Source: Anaerolineales bacterium (lineage in GTDB: Bacteria; Chloroflexota; Anaerolineae; 4572-78; J111). From it: DNA of 12,442 bases. This document shows, in pieces, positions 1 through 6,521 of this stretch. The DNA lies in the NCBI GenBank assembly GCA_012032575.1, contig JAAUSP010000187.1:1-12442 (forward strand), given 5' to 3'. A model generated the notes under the pieces. It saw only the letters and a list, made by a program, of their open reading frames with translations, ran no database searches and was not told the origin of the DNA. Both the position numbers and the translations under genes were made by a program. The first letter of the stretch is position 1; the number at the start of each line of letters is the position of its first letter.

Positions 1-2
1 CG

Positions 3-570
3 CCGGTGCTCGCCGGCGTGTGCGGTACAGACCCCTTCCGCTTTATGCGGGTCTTTCTGCCCGAACTCAAAGCGATGGGCTTTGACGGGGTGCAGAACTT
101 TCCCACCGTCGGCCTGATGGACGGGATGTATCGCCAGAGCCTGGAAGAGACCGGCATGAGCTACAGCCTGGAGGTGGAGATGATTCGCCAGGCCCGCGAG
201 CTGGATATGCTGACCTGCCCCCTACGTCTTCACCCCCGAGGATGCCCGGGCCATGGCCGAAGCCGGGGCCGATGTGCTGGTGCCCCACATGGGGCTGACC
301 ACCAAAGGCAGCATCGGCGCGGAAACGGCCCTGACCCTCGCAGAGTCGGCCAAACGGGTGCAGGCCATGCGCGACGCGGCGGTGAAGATCAACCCGGACA
401 TCCTGGTGCTGTGTCACGGCGGCCCCATCGCCGAGCCGCAGGACGCCCAGTTTATCTTTGAGCACACCGAAGGCATCGCCGGCTTCTTCGGGGCCAGCAG
501 CATCGAGCGGCTGTCGGTCGAGCCGGCCATCGAAGAGCAGACGCGGCAGTTCAAAGGATTGCACTTGTAA
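3..570 (+). CDS. PEP hydrolase-like TIM-barrel protein, C-terminal part, frameshifted, 5' end outside window
   Basis: The protein resembles the phosphoenolpyruvate-hydrolase-like TIM-barrel family (Pfam PF09370, once called TIM-barrel signal transduction proteins), whose biochemical role is poorly defined. Visible family-like stretches are GVCGTDPFR near the start, [16 protein letters not shown], then [11 protein letters not shown] and LCHGGPI. The family is about 270-280 residues, and about 188 C-terminal residues are present. The first part reads in the frame starting at base 3. After THR-CYS-PRO at 213-221 the sense continues in the frame starting at base 223 ([15 protein letters not shown]). 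The five-C run at 218-222 needs only four C to restore one frame, so this is probably a sequencing insertion. The gene ends at TAA 568-570, 84 bases before the oxidoreductase on the same strand, which suggests a shared catabolic operon. Family assignment is by recalled sequence pattern; exact substrate is unknown. Confidence 0.75.
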
Positions 571-581
571 AATAATAAAAA

Positions 582-634
582 GGTAGCAGGGTAGCAGAGT
601 CGCATAATTTCCCTGTCTGCCGTCTACCGTCTAC
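582..634 (+). repeat. Short 7-8-mer tandem repeats forming an imperfect hairpin
   Basis: The 84-base spacer holds GGTAGCA (582-588) followed by GGGTAGCA (589-596). It also holds three consecutive heptamers, TGTCTGC, CGTCTAC and CGTCTAC (614-634). The right set is roughly the reverse complement of the left set, so the two can form an imperfect stem with mismatches. A short T run follows, but the stem is too interrupted to call a terminator with confidence. The heptad period and complementary arms are seen directly; any role is unknown. Confidence 0.45.
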
Positions 635-654
635 TATTTTCTTTGGAGTCAAAA

Positions 655-1764
655 ATGACCAAAAAAGTAAATGTCGCTATTGTTGGTCTGGGGTTTGGGG
701 CTGAATTTATCCCCATTTATCAAAGACACCCAGACGCTGAATGTTATGCTATCTGCCAGCGGAATGAAGAAAACCTCAATAAAGTGGGCGATGCCTTTGG
801 CATCAAAAAACGCTACACCAGCTTTGACGATCTGCTGGCCGATAAAGAGGTTGATGCCATTCATATCAACTCGCCTATTGCGGCTCACGCCTGGATGTCA
901 ATTGCAGCATTAAAGGCCGGTAAACACGCTGCCAGCACTGTGCCGATGGCCACCACCACCGAAGAGTGCCTGGCTATTGTCAAGGCCAGCAAAGAGGCGA
1001 AAAAAGTCTATATGATGATGGAAACGGCGGTGTATACCCGCGAGTTCCTCTACGCCAAAGATCTGGTAGAAAGCGGCAAACTGGGCAAAATCCAGTTTTT
1101 GCGCGGCTCGCACCAACAAAACATGGGGCTGCCTGGCTGGCCGGCCTACTGGTACGGCTTCCCGCCGATGCACTACGCCACCCACGCGGTGAGTCCCCTG
1201 CTGGCTCTGGCTAAAACCACAGCCGAGTATGTCATTTGTCACGGCTCCGGGCAGATCATTGAAGAATACGCCCAAAAGTACAATTCCCCCTTTGCCGTTG
1301 AAACTTCAACTATGAAACTGCGCGACTCCGACCTGGCTTGTGAGGTCACTCGCTCGCTGTTTGATACCATCCGCCAATACCGGGAAAGCTTTGACGTCTA
1401 CGGCACCAAACTTTCATTTGAATGGGAGCAGGTGGCCGAAGAAGGTATGGTCATTTATTCCGGTTTTGAAGATGCCGAGCGCGTCAAAGTTCCCGATTTC
1501 GGCCATCTTTTGCCCCCTGAGATTGCTCCCTTTACCCTGGGCGGGGTCTATGATGACGAACACGAGCATACCTCGTTTATCCAGGGGAGTGGTCACGGCG
1601 GCTCGCACCCCCACATGGCCCACGAGTTTGTGCGCGCCATCGTCGAAGAGCGAGAGGCAGCGGTCAATGCGGTTACCGCCGCCAACTGGACTATGGCCGG
1701 AATTTGCTCGCACGAGTCCGCGCTGAAGGGCGGACAGAAAATAGAAATTCCCGTTCCTGAATAA
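655..1764 (+). CDS. Gfo/Idh/MocA family NAD(P)-dependent oxidoreductase
   Basis: A 369-residue protein with the two-domain Gfo/Idh/MocA architecture. The N-terminal Rossmann fold carries GLGFGA at residues 11-16 and runs to about residue 120. The C-terminal alpha/beta domain holds the substrate-side motif HYATH at 173-177. These enzymes oxidise or reduce sugars, inositols and related polyols in the cytoplasm. The usual catalytic EKP motif after AGKH is replaced by STVPM at 94-98, so the normal active-site lysine is missing. The ATG at 655 is chosen because GGAG (645-648) lies 6 bases upstream; a TTG at 643 would overlap that site. The next gene, 108 bases on, encodes a sugar epimerase-like TIM barrel, so the pair probably processes one carbohydrate or polyol. 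The substrate cannot be named from sequence. Confidence 0.9.
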   Translation: MTKKVNVAIVGLGFGAEFIPIYQRHPDAECYAICQRNEENLNKVGDAFGIKKRYTSFDDLLADKEVDAIHINSPIAAHAWMSIAALKAGKHAASTVPMATTTEECLAIVKASKEAKKVYMMMETAVYTREFLYAKDLVESGKLGKIQFLRGSHQQNMGLPGWPAYWYGFPPMHYATHAVSPLLALAKTTAEYVICHGSGQIIEEYAQKYNSPFAVETSTMKLRDSDLACEVTRSLFDTIRQYRESFDVYGTKLSFEWEQVAEEGMVIYSGFEDAERVKVPDFGHLLPPEIAPFTLGGVYDDEHEHTSFIQGSGHGGSHPHMAHEFVRAIVEEREAAVNAVTAANWTMAGICSHESALKGGQKIEIPVPE

Positions 1765-1765
1765 A

Positions 1766-1828
1766 CCGGGGCGCTTGTTTCAGACCAACCAATTTAAGCT
1801 GACCAAGCAAACCTGAAACGATACCCGG
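1766..1828 (+). other. Intergenic stem-loop between oxidoreductase and isomerase genes
   Basis: CCGGG (1766-1770) and GTTTCAG (1777-1783) face CTGAAAC (1813-1819) and CCCGG (1824-1828), with a 29-base apical loop and a 6/4 internal loop. No T run follows, so it is not a classical terminator. It could be an RNA processing or stabilising hairpin within the operon mRNA, but this is inference from complementarity alone. Confidence 0.4.
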
Positions 1829-1852
1829 CGAAAAATCATTCATAAACTTTAA

Positions 1853-1864
1853 CCTTTAAAGGAG
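1853..1864 (+). promoter_or_regulatory. Ribosome binding site inside a small palindrome
   Basis: AAAGGAG lies 8 bases before the ATG at 1873 and fixes that start. It overlaps the perfect palindrome CCTTTAAAGG (1853-1862), so the site could be partly masked by local pairing. Confidence 0.6.
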
Positions 1865-1872
1865 ATTTAACA

Positions 1873-2874
1873 ATGGCACGACCTGTCACTCTATTTACCG
1901 GCCAATGGGCCGACTTATCATTAGCAGACCTGGCTCAAAAAGTGAGCGCCTGGGGCTATGACGGCCTGGAACTGGCTTGCTGGGGCGACCACTTTGAGGT
2001 GGACAAGGCCCTGGAAAGCGACAAATATGTCCGTGAAAAGCGCGAGTTGCTGGAAAAACACAACCTGAAATGCTGGGCCATCAGCACCCACCTGGTGGGC
2101 CAATGTGTGTGCGATAACATTGACGACCGCAATAAAAGCATCCTGCCGCCCCGACTGTGGGGCGATGGCGATCCCGAAGGCGTCCGCCAGCGCTGTGCCG
2201 AAGAAGTGAAGAACACCGCCCGCGCCGCCGCCGCTTTTGGCGTCAAGATTGTCAACGGCTTCACCGGCTCGCCCATCTGGCACATGCTCTACTCCTTCCC
2301 GCCCAACGATTTTAGTAAAATTGAGGCCGGCTATAAGGAATTTGCCGACCGCTGGAACCCGATCATGGATGTCTTCGACGAAGTGGGGGTCAAATGGGGC
2401 CTGGAAGTTCACCCCTCTGAAATTGCCTACGACTTTGTAACCACCGAGAAGGCTTTGGCCGCCATTGGTCGCCGCCCGGCCTTCGGCATCAACTTTGATC
2501 CCAGTCACTTTGCCCACCAATTCCTCGACTCCGCCGCCTTTGTGACCGAGTTCGCCGACCGGATTTATCACGTCCACGTCAAGGACTCGAAGAAACGGGT
2601 TAGCGATGGCCGACGCAGCATCCTCGGCTCGCATCTCAATTTTGGCGACCCGCGCCGGGGGTGGGATTTTGTCTCGCCCGGCCACGGTGATGTGGATTTT
2701 GAGGAACTGTTCCGCGCCCTCAACCGCATTGGCTACAACGGCCCGCTCTCGGTCGAGTGGGAAGACAGCGGCATGGACCGCGACTGGGGTGCGCCCGATG
2801 CCCTGGCCATGATCCGCCGCACCGACTTCTCCCCCTCGTCCGTCGCCTTCGACGCGGCTTTTGCCTCGGAATAA
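1873..2874 (+). CDS. Sugar phosphate isomerase/epimerase family protein (xylose isomerase-like TIM barrel)
   Basis: A 333-residue protein of the AP-endonuclease-2 / xylose-isomerase-like TIM-barrel superfamily (Pfam PF01261), whose members isomerise or epimerise sugars, inosose or ketoses using a divalent metal. The likely metal and catalytic positions are present in the expected order: H73 (STHLVG), E178 (LEVHPSE), D209 and H212 (FDPSH), H233/H235 (YHVHVKD) and E285 (SVEWED). Spacing and total length are typical. The ATG follows a strong AAAGGAG site. It sits downstream of a Gfo/Idh/MocA oxidoreductase, a common partnership in polyol and sugar-acid catabolism, and is followed by two hairpins that probably end the operon. 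The specific substrate is not deducible. Confidence 0.9.
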   Translation: MARPVTLFTGQWADLSLADLAQKVSAWGYDGLELACWGDHFEVDKALESDKYVREKRELLEKHNLKCWAISTHLVGQCVCDNIDDRNKSILPPRLWGDGDPEGVRQRCAEEVKNTARAAAAFGVKIVNGFTGSPIWHMLYSFPPNDFSKIEAGYKEFADRWNPIMDVFDEVGVKWGLEVHPSEIAYDFVTTEKALAAIGRRPAFGINFDPSHFAHQFLDSAAFVTEFADRIYHVHVKDSKKRVSDGRRSILGSHLNFGDPRRGWDFVSPGHGDVDFEELFRALNRIGYNGPLSVEWEDSGMDRDWGAPDALAMIRRTDFSPSSVAFDAAFASE

Positions 2875-2891
2875 CTAAAAGCCAAAATAAA

Positions 2892-2924
2892 AAACCTGTC
2901 AGGTCTTAAAGACCTGACAGGTTT
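2892..2924. repeat. 33-base near-perfect palindrome with 16-bp arms
   Basis: AAACCTGTCAGGTCTT (2892-2907) and its exact reverse complement (2909-2924) are separated by a single A. It lies 17 bases after the isomerase stop codon. Such perfect ACCTGTCAGGT palindromes look like dispersed REP-like elements rather than simple terminators, since only three T close the 3' arm. It may also help stop transcription or protect the mRNA 3' end. Confidence 0.7.
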
Positions 2925-2937
2925 GAAGCTGAATCTC

Positions 2938-2970
2938 AGCGCCCGCTTTGAAAGCGGGCGCTGTTTTTAT
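2938..2970 (+). terminator. Rho-independent terminator of the catabolic operon
   Basis: AGCGCCCGCTTT (2938-2949) pairs perfectly with AAAGCGGGCGCT (2951-2962), and a G-TTTTT-A tract follows. The stem is GC-rich and strong. It ends transcription from the isomerase just before the cofD promoter. Confidence 0.85.
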
Positions 2971-2971
2971 T

Positions 2972-3016
2972 CCAGGTTTGCCAAATTCTGGCAAAAAAAC
3001 CGAACCTGGCTATAAT
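2972..3016 (+). promoter_or_regulatory. cofD promoter within nested inverted repeats, probably leaderless
   Basis: A perfect TATAAT (3011-3016) sits 17 bases after CTGGCA (2988-2993, 4 of 6 matches to TTGACA). The ATG of cofD is at 3024, about where transcription should begin, and no good ribosome site precedes it, so the mRNA is probably leaderless. An outer repeat, CCAGGTT (2972-2978) / AACCTGG (3003-3009), encloses an inner TTTGCCA (2977-2983) / TGGCAAA (2989-2995). The dyads cover the -35 region and could be an operator. Confidence 0.65.
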
Positions 3017-3023
3017 AGGCCGA

Positions 3024-3971
3024 ATGAAACCATCAAATTTTGGTAATGTCGTCGCTCTGGCGGGCGGCGTGGGCGGGGCCAAACTGGCTTTTGGCCTGTA
3101 CCAAATCGTTCCGCCGGAAAATTTAACCATCATCGTCAATACCGGCGATGATTTTGAACACCTGGGGCTGCACATCTCCCCTGACCTGGATACGGTCATG
3201 TATACCCTGGCCGGAGTGGCCAACCCGGCCACCGGCTGGGGGGTCAAAGACGAAAGCTGGAATATGATGGCCGCCCTGGCCCGCTACGGCCAGCCGACCT
3301 GGTTTCAGTTGGGCGACCGGGATTTAGCCACTCATTTATTAAGAACAAAGTGGTTACGCGAAAAATACCCCTACAATTGGGTGACACGTGAATTGTGCCA
3401 GCGGCTGGGTGTGCGCTGCACCGTGCTGCCAATGAGTGAGGCTCTGGTGCGGACGATGGTCATGACCGAGCAAGGCGAACTGGCCTTTCAGGAATACTTT
3501 GTGCAGCAGCAGTGCCGGCCGGTAGTCAAGTCTATTCGGTTTGCGGGGGCGGAAGAGGCCCAGCCCAGCCGTGAAGTTGCCGGTGCTCTGCGCAACGCCG
3601 ATGTGATTATCTTTTGCCCCAGTAATCCCCTGCTCAGCCTCGATCCGATTCTGGCCCTGCCCAATATGCGCCGCATCGTTGCCGCCAGCCGGGTACCGAA
3701 AATTGGCGTCTCGCCGATTGTGGGTGGGGCGGCCTTAAAAGGACCGGCGGCCAAGCTGATGGCAGAGTTGGGCCAGGACGTTTCACCGGTGGGCGTGGCT
3801 CGCCATTTGCAGGACGTGCTGACCGGTTTTGTCCTCGATCAGGTAGATCAGGCTTACCAGGAAGCTGTAACTGCGTTAGGGCTGCGGGCGCTGGTCACAG
3901 GCACGGTTATGCTTAATGATGAGGATCGGGTTCGGCTGGCGAGAGAAGTGCTGGCGTTTGCGGTGGGGTAA
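3024..3971 (+). CDS. cofD: 2-phospho-L-lactate transferase CofD (coenzyme F420 biosynthesis)
   Basis: CofD/FbiA transfers the phospholactyl or phosphoenolpyruvyl group from a GDP-activated donor to the deazaflavin FO, making F420-0 or its dehydro form in the cytoplasm. The 315-residue length fits the family. Diagnostic motifs are AGGVGGAK (13-20), the NTGDD...HISPDLDT stretch (39-57), LGDRD (96-100), PMSE (136-139), CPSNPLLS (188-195) and SPIVGG (220-225). These distinguish it from the related YvcK proteins. No other F420 genes are adjacent. Whether the donor is lactyl or enolpyruvyl cannot be told from these motifs. A start at 3024 is supported by the immediately upstream -10 box. A small gene begins 7 bases after its stop codon. 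Confidence 0.93.
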   Translation: MKPSNFGNVVALAGGVGGAKLAFGLYQIVPPENLTIIVNTGDDFEHLGLHISPDLDTVMYTLAGVANPATGWGVKDESWNMMAALARYGQPTWFQLGDRDLATHLLRTKWLREKYPYNWVTRELCQRLGVRCTVLPMSEALVRTMVMTEQGELAFQEYFVQQQCRPVVKSIRFAGAEEAQPSREVAGALRNADVIIFCPSNPLLSLDPILALPNMRRIVAASRVPKIGVSPIVGGAALKGPAAKLMAELGQDVSPVGVARHLQDVLTGFVLDQVDQAYQEAVTALGLRALVTGTVMLNDEDRVRLAREVLAFAVG

Positions 3972-3978
3972 ACCAATC

Positions 3979-4299
3979 ATGCCTGCTCAATTGTACAGCA
4001 TGATCATGAACGACGGCTCGCGTCACTTCGGCGGGCTGCTGCAGACGAGGCTGTGGTACGAGGTCCGTGACCACACGGAAAAGTTGGCCGGAGCCAACCT
4101 GACCGGCTTTGTCACCGACCACGTGACTGAAGCCTGGATTGATTTTGAGTATCGGGGTCACATATTCTCGATCAACGATCAATACGGCGAATACTGGTTT
4201 TTTGTCACAGACCCGGCCTGTCCCGACGAAATATTAGCCCAGGTGTTGGCTCACTACAGTCTGCTGCTTGAAGCGGATAATCCCTCCGAAAGTGAATAA
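3979..4299 (+). CDS. Conserved-looking small protein of unknown function
   Basis: This 106-residue acidic, soluble protein is not recognised. It has no signal peptide or membrane segment. Aromatic residues cluster in the middle (HIFSIND, then QYGEYWFFV), followed by a helical-looking CPDEILAQVLAHYSLLLEAD end, which suggests a compact alpha/beta domain. The ATG at 3979 lies 7 bases after the cofD stop, so the genes are probably cotranscribed; an earlier in-frame ATG at 3916 is inside cofD and is less likely. The ribosome site is weak (GTGGGGT), as expected for translational coupling to cofD. Proximity to cofD is the only functional hint, and a link to F420 is speculative. Confidence 0.7.
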   Translation: MPAQLYSMIMNDGSRHFGGLLQTRLWYEVRDHTEKLAGANLTGFVTDHVTEAWIDFEYRGHIFSINDQYGEYWFFVTDPACPDEILAQVLAHYSLLLEADNPSESE

Positions 4300-4310
4300 A
4301 GCATGGCAAC

Positions 4311-4346
4311 AAAAAAGTCGCCTGGTTGAACCAGGCGACTTTTCTT
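4311..4346. terminator. Bidirectional rho-independent terminator between convergent transcripts
   Basis: AAAAGTCGCCTGGTT (4313-4327) pairs perfectly with AACCAGGCGACTTTT (4329-4343). A TTTTCTT tract follows on the + strand, and the AAAAAA at 4311-4316 gives a T6 tract on the - strand. It can end both the cofD operon and the converging pilus operon. Confidence 0.88.
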
Positions 4347-4378
4347 GAGAAGATGACATCGTCTGGGGCTTAGTGCGT

Positions 4379-4753
4379 CTATTGACACTCAGACGCAGGC
4401 CCCAAATAAACAGCCCATACGGTTGGGTTGGTACTGGCAAGGTCAATACTATAGGTAGGAGTATCAATAATCCGCACCTTAATAAAGGAAGAAATGTGCC
4501 ATGCTGCCGCCTGGCCCCCGCCACTAGCCGAAAAAGTGTCCCAAACCGGAATGATGACATCCTTGCCAATTAAATTCTCTATCTCCGTTTGCGCGCCGCT
4601 GTTATTATTTGGTAGTGAAGCAACATAATCGCCGACACTGAGAATATGATCAGAGCTATTTCTGGCATTGGTGAACGCATTGAAAGAGGTTCGTAAGTAA
4701 GTTAGTTCTGTTTCCAGGTTTGTTTGACCACTCCATTGAGGGTTCCAGGCCAC
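4379..4753 (-). CDS. TadE-like pilus protein, C-terminal fragment after a frameshift
   Basis: A 124-residue reading frame beginning at a GTG (4753) that overlaps the preceding fragment by 52 bases. It probably is not a separate gene. Its frame is open upstream as RNDKGFVAWNP, and adding one G to the four-G run (plus-strand CCCC at 4772-4775) joins it smoothly to the preceding fragment. The sequence (SSDHILSVGDYV, then LIGKDVIIPVWDT and WHISSFIKVRI) resembles the extracellular C-terminal region I associate with TadE/TadG-type pilus proteins of Anaerolineae-like bacteria. It has no membrane segment. It ends just before the bidirectional terminator. Repairing both breaks gives a protein of about 446 residues over 4379-5717. 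Confidence 0.6.
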   Translation of the reverse strand: MAWNPQWSGQTNLETELTYLRTSFNAFTNARNSSDHILSVGDYVASLPNNNSGAQTEIENLIGKDVIIPVWDTFSASGGGQAAAWHISSFIKVRIIDTPTYSIDLASTNPTVWAVYLGPASECQ

Positions 4754-5325
4754 AAAGCCTTTATCATTACGCCCCGCCGGCGGTTTTCGCCGCCAAGAAT
4801 GTCAATAATAGTCTCGTTCTCTGTAGCTGTTGCTATGTAGGTATTCCTGACCGTAAAGGGGGCAGCAGTACACACGGGGCCGACATTATCCACATTCTCC
4901 CCGCTGCGCGAGGCAACCACCATGCGCATGGCCGTGTGGGCATACATCGGTACCGGGTCGGTCACAGGGTTGGAGATTAACGGAAAGCCAAATAGTTGCC
5001 GCTGGTTGTGGTAAAGTTCGGTGATGATGACATTGTTGGCCGCCGGAACGGTACCGCCGCTCTTCTTCATCAATTCACAGTTAAACTTATTATTCTGGCG
5101 GGCCAAATCTGCCGCCACTTCGTCATAATTTAACTGGGTTCTGTAGGGGCTGGTCAAGGGTGGGGCCGGAAATGTAGCCGCGTAGAAATATTCATAGCCG
5201 GGCAAGGCTGGGTGGAGGATCAAATCATCGTAGGTTAAAACATTGGTGCCGTTCAAATAGAAATCAGGCTGGGTGGGGTCTACAAAAGCATTGCAATCGC
5301 AGTTAGCCATGTCTTCTATCCTCAC
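4702..5325 (-). CDS. TadE-like pilus protein, middle fragment between two frameshifts
   Basis: A 207-residue frame opening with a GTG that overlaps the stop of the TadE fragment (GTGA); an ATG (MANCDC) lies five codons in. One extra base in the CCGTGA junction would continue VVVDTALP directly into VRIEDMANCDC, so it is probably the same gene. The stretch NVIITELYHNQRQLFGFP...PVPMYAHTAMRMV matches the pattern that follows the TadE helix in long TadE-like proteins (a VEVYY-like segment, then PLHAYTIM-like). The part after RRRG, near 4775, probably reads out of frame. The fragment would lie outside the membrane. An alternative is a real translationally coupled gene, but the pattern continuity favours a frameshift. 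Confidence 0.6.
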   Translation of the reverse strand: MRIEDMANCDCNAFVDPTQPDFYLNGTNVLTYDDLILHPALPGYEYFYAATFPAPPLTSPYRTQLNYDEVAADLARQNNKFNCELMKKSGGTVPAANNVIITELYHNQRQLFGFPLISNPVTDPVPMYAHTAMRMVVASRSGENVDNVGPVCTAAPFTVRNTYIATATENETIIDILGGENRRRGVMIKALWPGTLNGVVKQTWKQN

Positions 5326-5717
5326 GGCAAGGCGGTATCCACCACCACGTGCGAGATGATCAAGGTACTGGTTTCGCCAGTAGTAAAATCCATGGAAAGT
5401 TGCCGGGCCAGGGTGGTAAAGGTATAGGATAGAACCCCATTGTATTGTACGGTATTTATGGATGTAAAAGGATTATTATCTTTAGTGGAGTAATCCAAAT
5501 ACCCTTGCCGGATGGAAAAGCGGGTAATTTCCCGGCTGCCATTGGTCAGAGCCAGATAGCCTCGAATCGCCCAACCCACTTCAAAGACACCAATGAGTAA
5601 AAAAACCAGAATTGGCGCGGTGATGGCCATTTCTACCAGGCTTTGCCCAGTTTCTTCCAGCCATTTAACCTGTTTCAGTTCTGGAGTGTTTTTCTTTAAT
5701 CTAAATTTGTTGAACAT
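5322..5717 (-). CDS. TadE-like pseudopilin, N-terminal fragment
   Basis: A 131-residue frame with the TadE signature: a basic N-terminus, then G24-QSLVE-29, followed by a hydrophobic helix at about 31-52. The Gly at -1 and Glu at +5 match the type IV prepilin-like site cut by TadV-type peptidases. TadE pseudopilins are membrane components needed to assemble Tad (Flp) pili for adhesion. The start is supported by GAGGA 7 bases upstream. The frame ends at TGA right after VVVDTALP, where family members continue, which points to a one-base deletion around 5325-5331. Upstream by 63 bases on the same strand is a small membrane protein. No TadA, TadB or TadC gene is in the window. Confidence 0.8.
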   Translation of the reverse strand: MFNKFRLKKNTPELKQVKWLEETGQSLVEMAITAPILVFLLIGVFEVGWAIRGYLALTNGSREITRFSIRQGYLDYSTKDNNPFTSINTVQYNGVLSYTFTTLARQLSMDFTTGETSTLIISHVVVDTALP

Positions 5718-5780
5718 GACTACGTCCTCTTTTGGTTCTGGTCGAATGTAGCTATACTTTGAAGATGTCTCAAAGAGGGC

Positions 5781-6179
5781 TTACCAGTAAAGTATGAAGA
5801 TAAAGGTCTCCAACAAGCTGGTAAAAGCGCTAGATATGAACATCACTCGCAGTCCCTGTTCATCCATATAATAAAACAAGCCGGGCAAATGACGACCCGC
5901 CACCCGGCTTAACATCCACGAAACGCTAAGGCTTGTCAGAGCGGCGGCTAAGGCGAGCAAGAAAGAATGGGGCGCAAAGGTTGCCGAAGGCGGCAACAGG
6001 GCTTGAATCACTATTGCCAGGCCAATAACGAGCGCCACGCTCACAGCGCCGCTTAGCATGCCACCTATGATGCACACAAGGTACTTGGGAAGGTGATGCA
6101 GCAGCACAGCCCTTTCAGCGTCTTTAACGGCGATCATGTTATTTGTCTCTGAAACTTTTGAGTTAATCTGGGAATTCAT
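5781..6179 (-). CDS. Small integral membrane protein, unknown function
   Basis: A 132-residue protein with about 29 polar N-terminal residues and three predicted membrane segments: roughly 32-60, 71-92 and 108-131. I do not recognise a family. The second segment is followed by a short charged loop (SRVAGRH) and a YYMDEQG loop. The start is well supported by AGGAG 7 bases upstream (plus-strand CTCCT 6187-6191). It precedes the TadE-like gene by 63 bases on the same strand, so it may be cotranscribed and could assist pilus assembly in the membrane, but this rests on position only. A weak 6-bp hairpin lies in the spacer between the two genes at 5757-5775. Confidence 0.7.
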   Translation of the reverse strand: MNSQINSKVSETNNMIAVKDAERAVLLHHLPKYLVCIIGGMLSGAVSVALVIGLAIVIQALLPPSATFAPHSFLLALAAALTSLSVSWMLSRVAGRHLPGLFYYMDEQGLRVMFISSAFTSLLETFIFILYW

Positions 6180-6266
6180 ATTCTGGCTCCTGGTGAACTA
6201 ATTTACTGCTCTCATCATACGATATGACAAACATCAAATCCTGATGCCAACTTAACAATGTCGAAT

Positions 6267-6287
6267 TTATCTGCTTCCGTATTTCAT
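6267..6287 (-). CDS. Mini-ORF with strong ribosome site, possible leader peptide (MKYGSR)
   Basis: AAGGAG (plus-strand CTCCTT 6294-6299) lies 6 bases before an ATG that opens a six-codon frame, MKYGSR, ending in TAA. It sits about 90 bases ahead of the membrane-protein gene on the same strand. A ribosome site this good before so short a frame suggests either a regulatory leader peptide or the remnant of a lost gene. Expression is not shown by the sequence. Confidence 0.3.
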   Translation of the reverse strand: MKYGSR

Positions 6288-6310
6288 AGGAATCTCCTTG
6301 GAGCCACCCG

Positions 6311-6330
6311 GACTAACTCTAAGCTTAGTC
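6311..6330. promoter_or_regulatory. 20-base dyad, possible operator
   Basis: GACTAA (6311-6316) faces TTAGTC (6325-6330), and the perfect palindrome CTAAGCTTAG (6319-6328) lies inside it. It is located in the divergent spacer between the membrane-protein operon and the FAD oxidoreductase gene, where a regulator could act on both. Confidence 0.35.
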
Positions 6331-6346
6331 GTGTCAGGCGATTTAG

Positions 6347-6374
6347 TTGTTAAAGAACAAACAGAATTTATATT
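6347..6374 (+). promoter_or_regulatory. Candidate promoter of the FAD oxidoreductase gene
   Basis: TTGTTA (6347-6352) and TATATT (6369-6374) are 16 bases apart. Transcription would start near 6381 and give a leader of about 140 bases before the ATG at 6522. The matches are good but not perfect, and no better pair is seen nearer the gene. Confidence 0.4.
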
Positions 6375-6392
6375 GTGATCAGTTTATCACTG

Positions 6393-6467
6393 CTGGGTTT
6401 GAATCACGTTTGAAGTTTCCAGGCGATTCATTAAAAATTGTGAGATTTAAAGCATCTTGCAACCCAG
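6393..6467 (+). other. Candidate three-way-junction leader structure
   Basis: In the leader of the FAD oxidoreductase gene, CTGGGTT (6393-6399) pairs with AACCCAG (6461-6467). Inside it TGAATC (6400-6405) pairs with GATTCA (6425-6430), and TTAAA (6431-6435) pairs with TTTAA (6446-6450). The helices abut with no linker on the 5' side and a 10-base strand closes the junction. The arrangement resembles a small aptamer but matches no riboswitch class I know. The P3 helix is weak. Confidence 0.3.
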
Positions 6468-6521
6468 ATTGATTTTGACTCGCTACCACAAGTTAAAAAT
6501 TTGAAACGAGGAGGACCAGCG

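Noticed and set aside
253..570. A separate short gene starting at the ATG at 253
   Set aside because: Its sequence continues the TIM-barrel protein read before base 222 in another frame, so it is the same gene after a frame break.
1921..2685. Long open frame on the - strand inside the isomerase gene
   Set aside because: It is antisense to a gene with clear family motifs, and its amino acid sequence shows no recognisable domain. It reflects codon bias of the + strand gene.
5757..5775. 6-bp hairpin between the membrane-protein and TadE-like genes as a terminator
   Set aside because: It lacks a T run and the stem is short, so the two genes could still be cotranscribed.
6393..6467. Known glycine or purine riboswitch before the oxidase-like gene
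   Set aside because: The conserved core bases of those classes were not found, and helix sizes and loop lengths differ.
6475..6503. TTGACT as -35 of a promoter just before the FAD oxidoreductase
   Set aside because: No acceptable -10 lies 16-18 bases downstream, and it would overlap the ribosome site.
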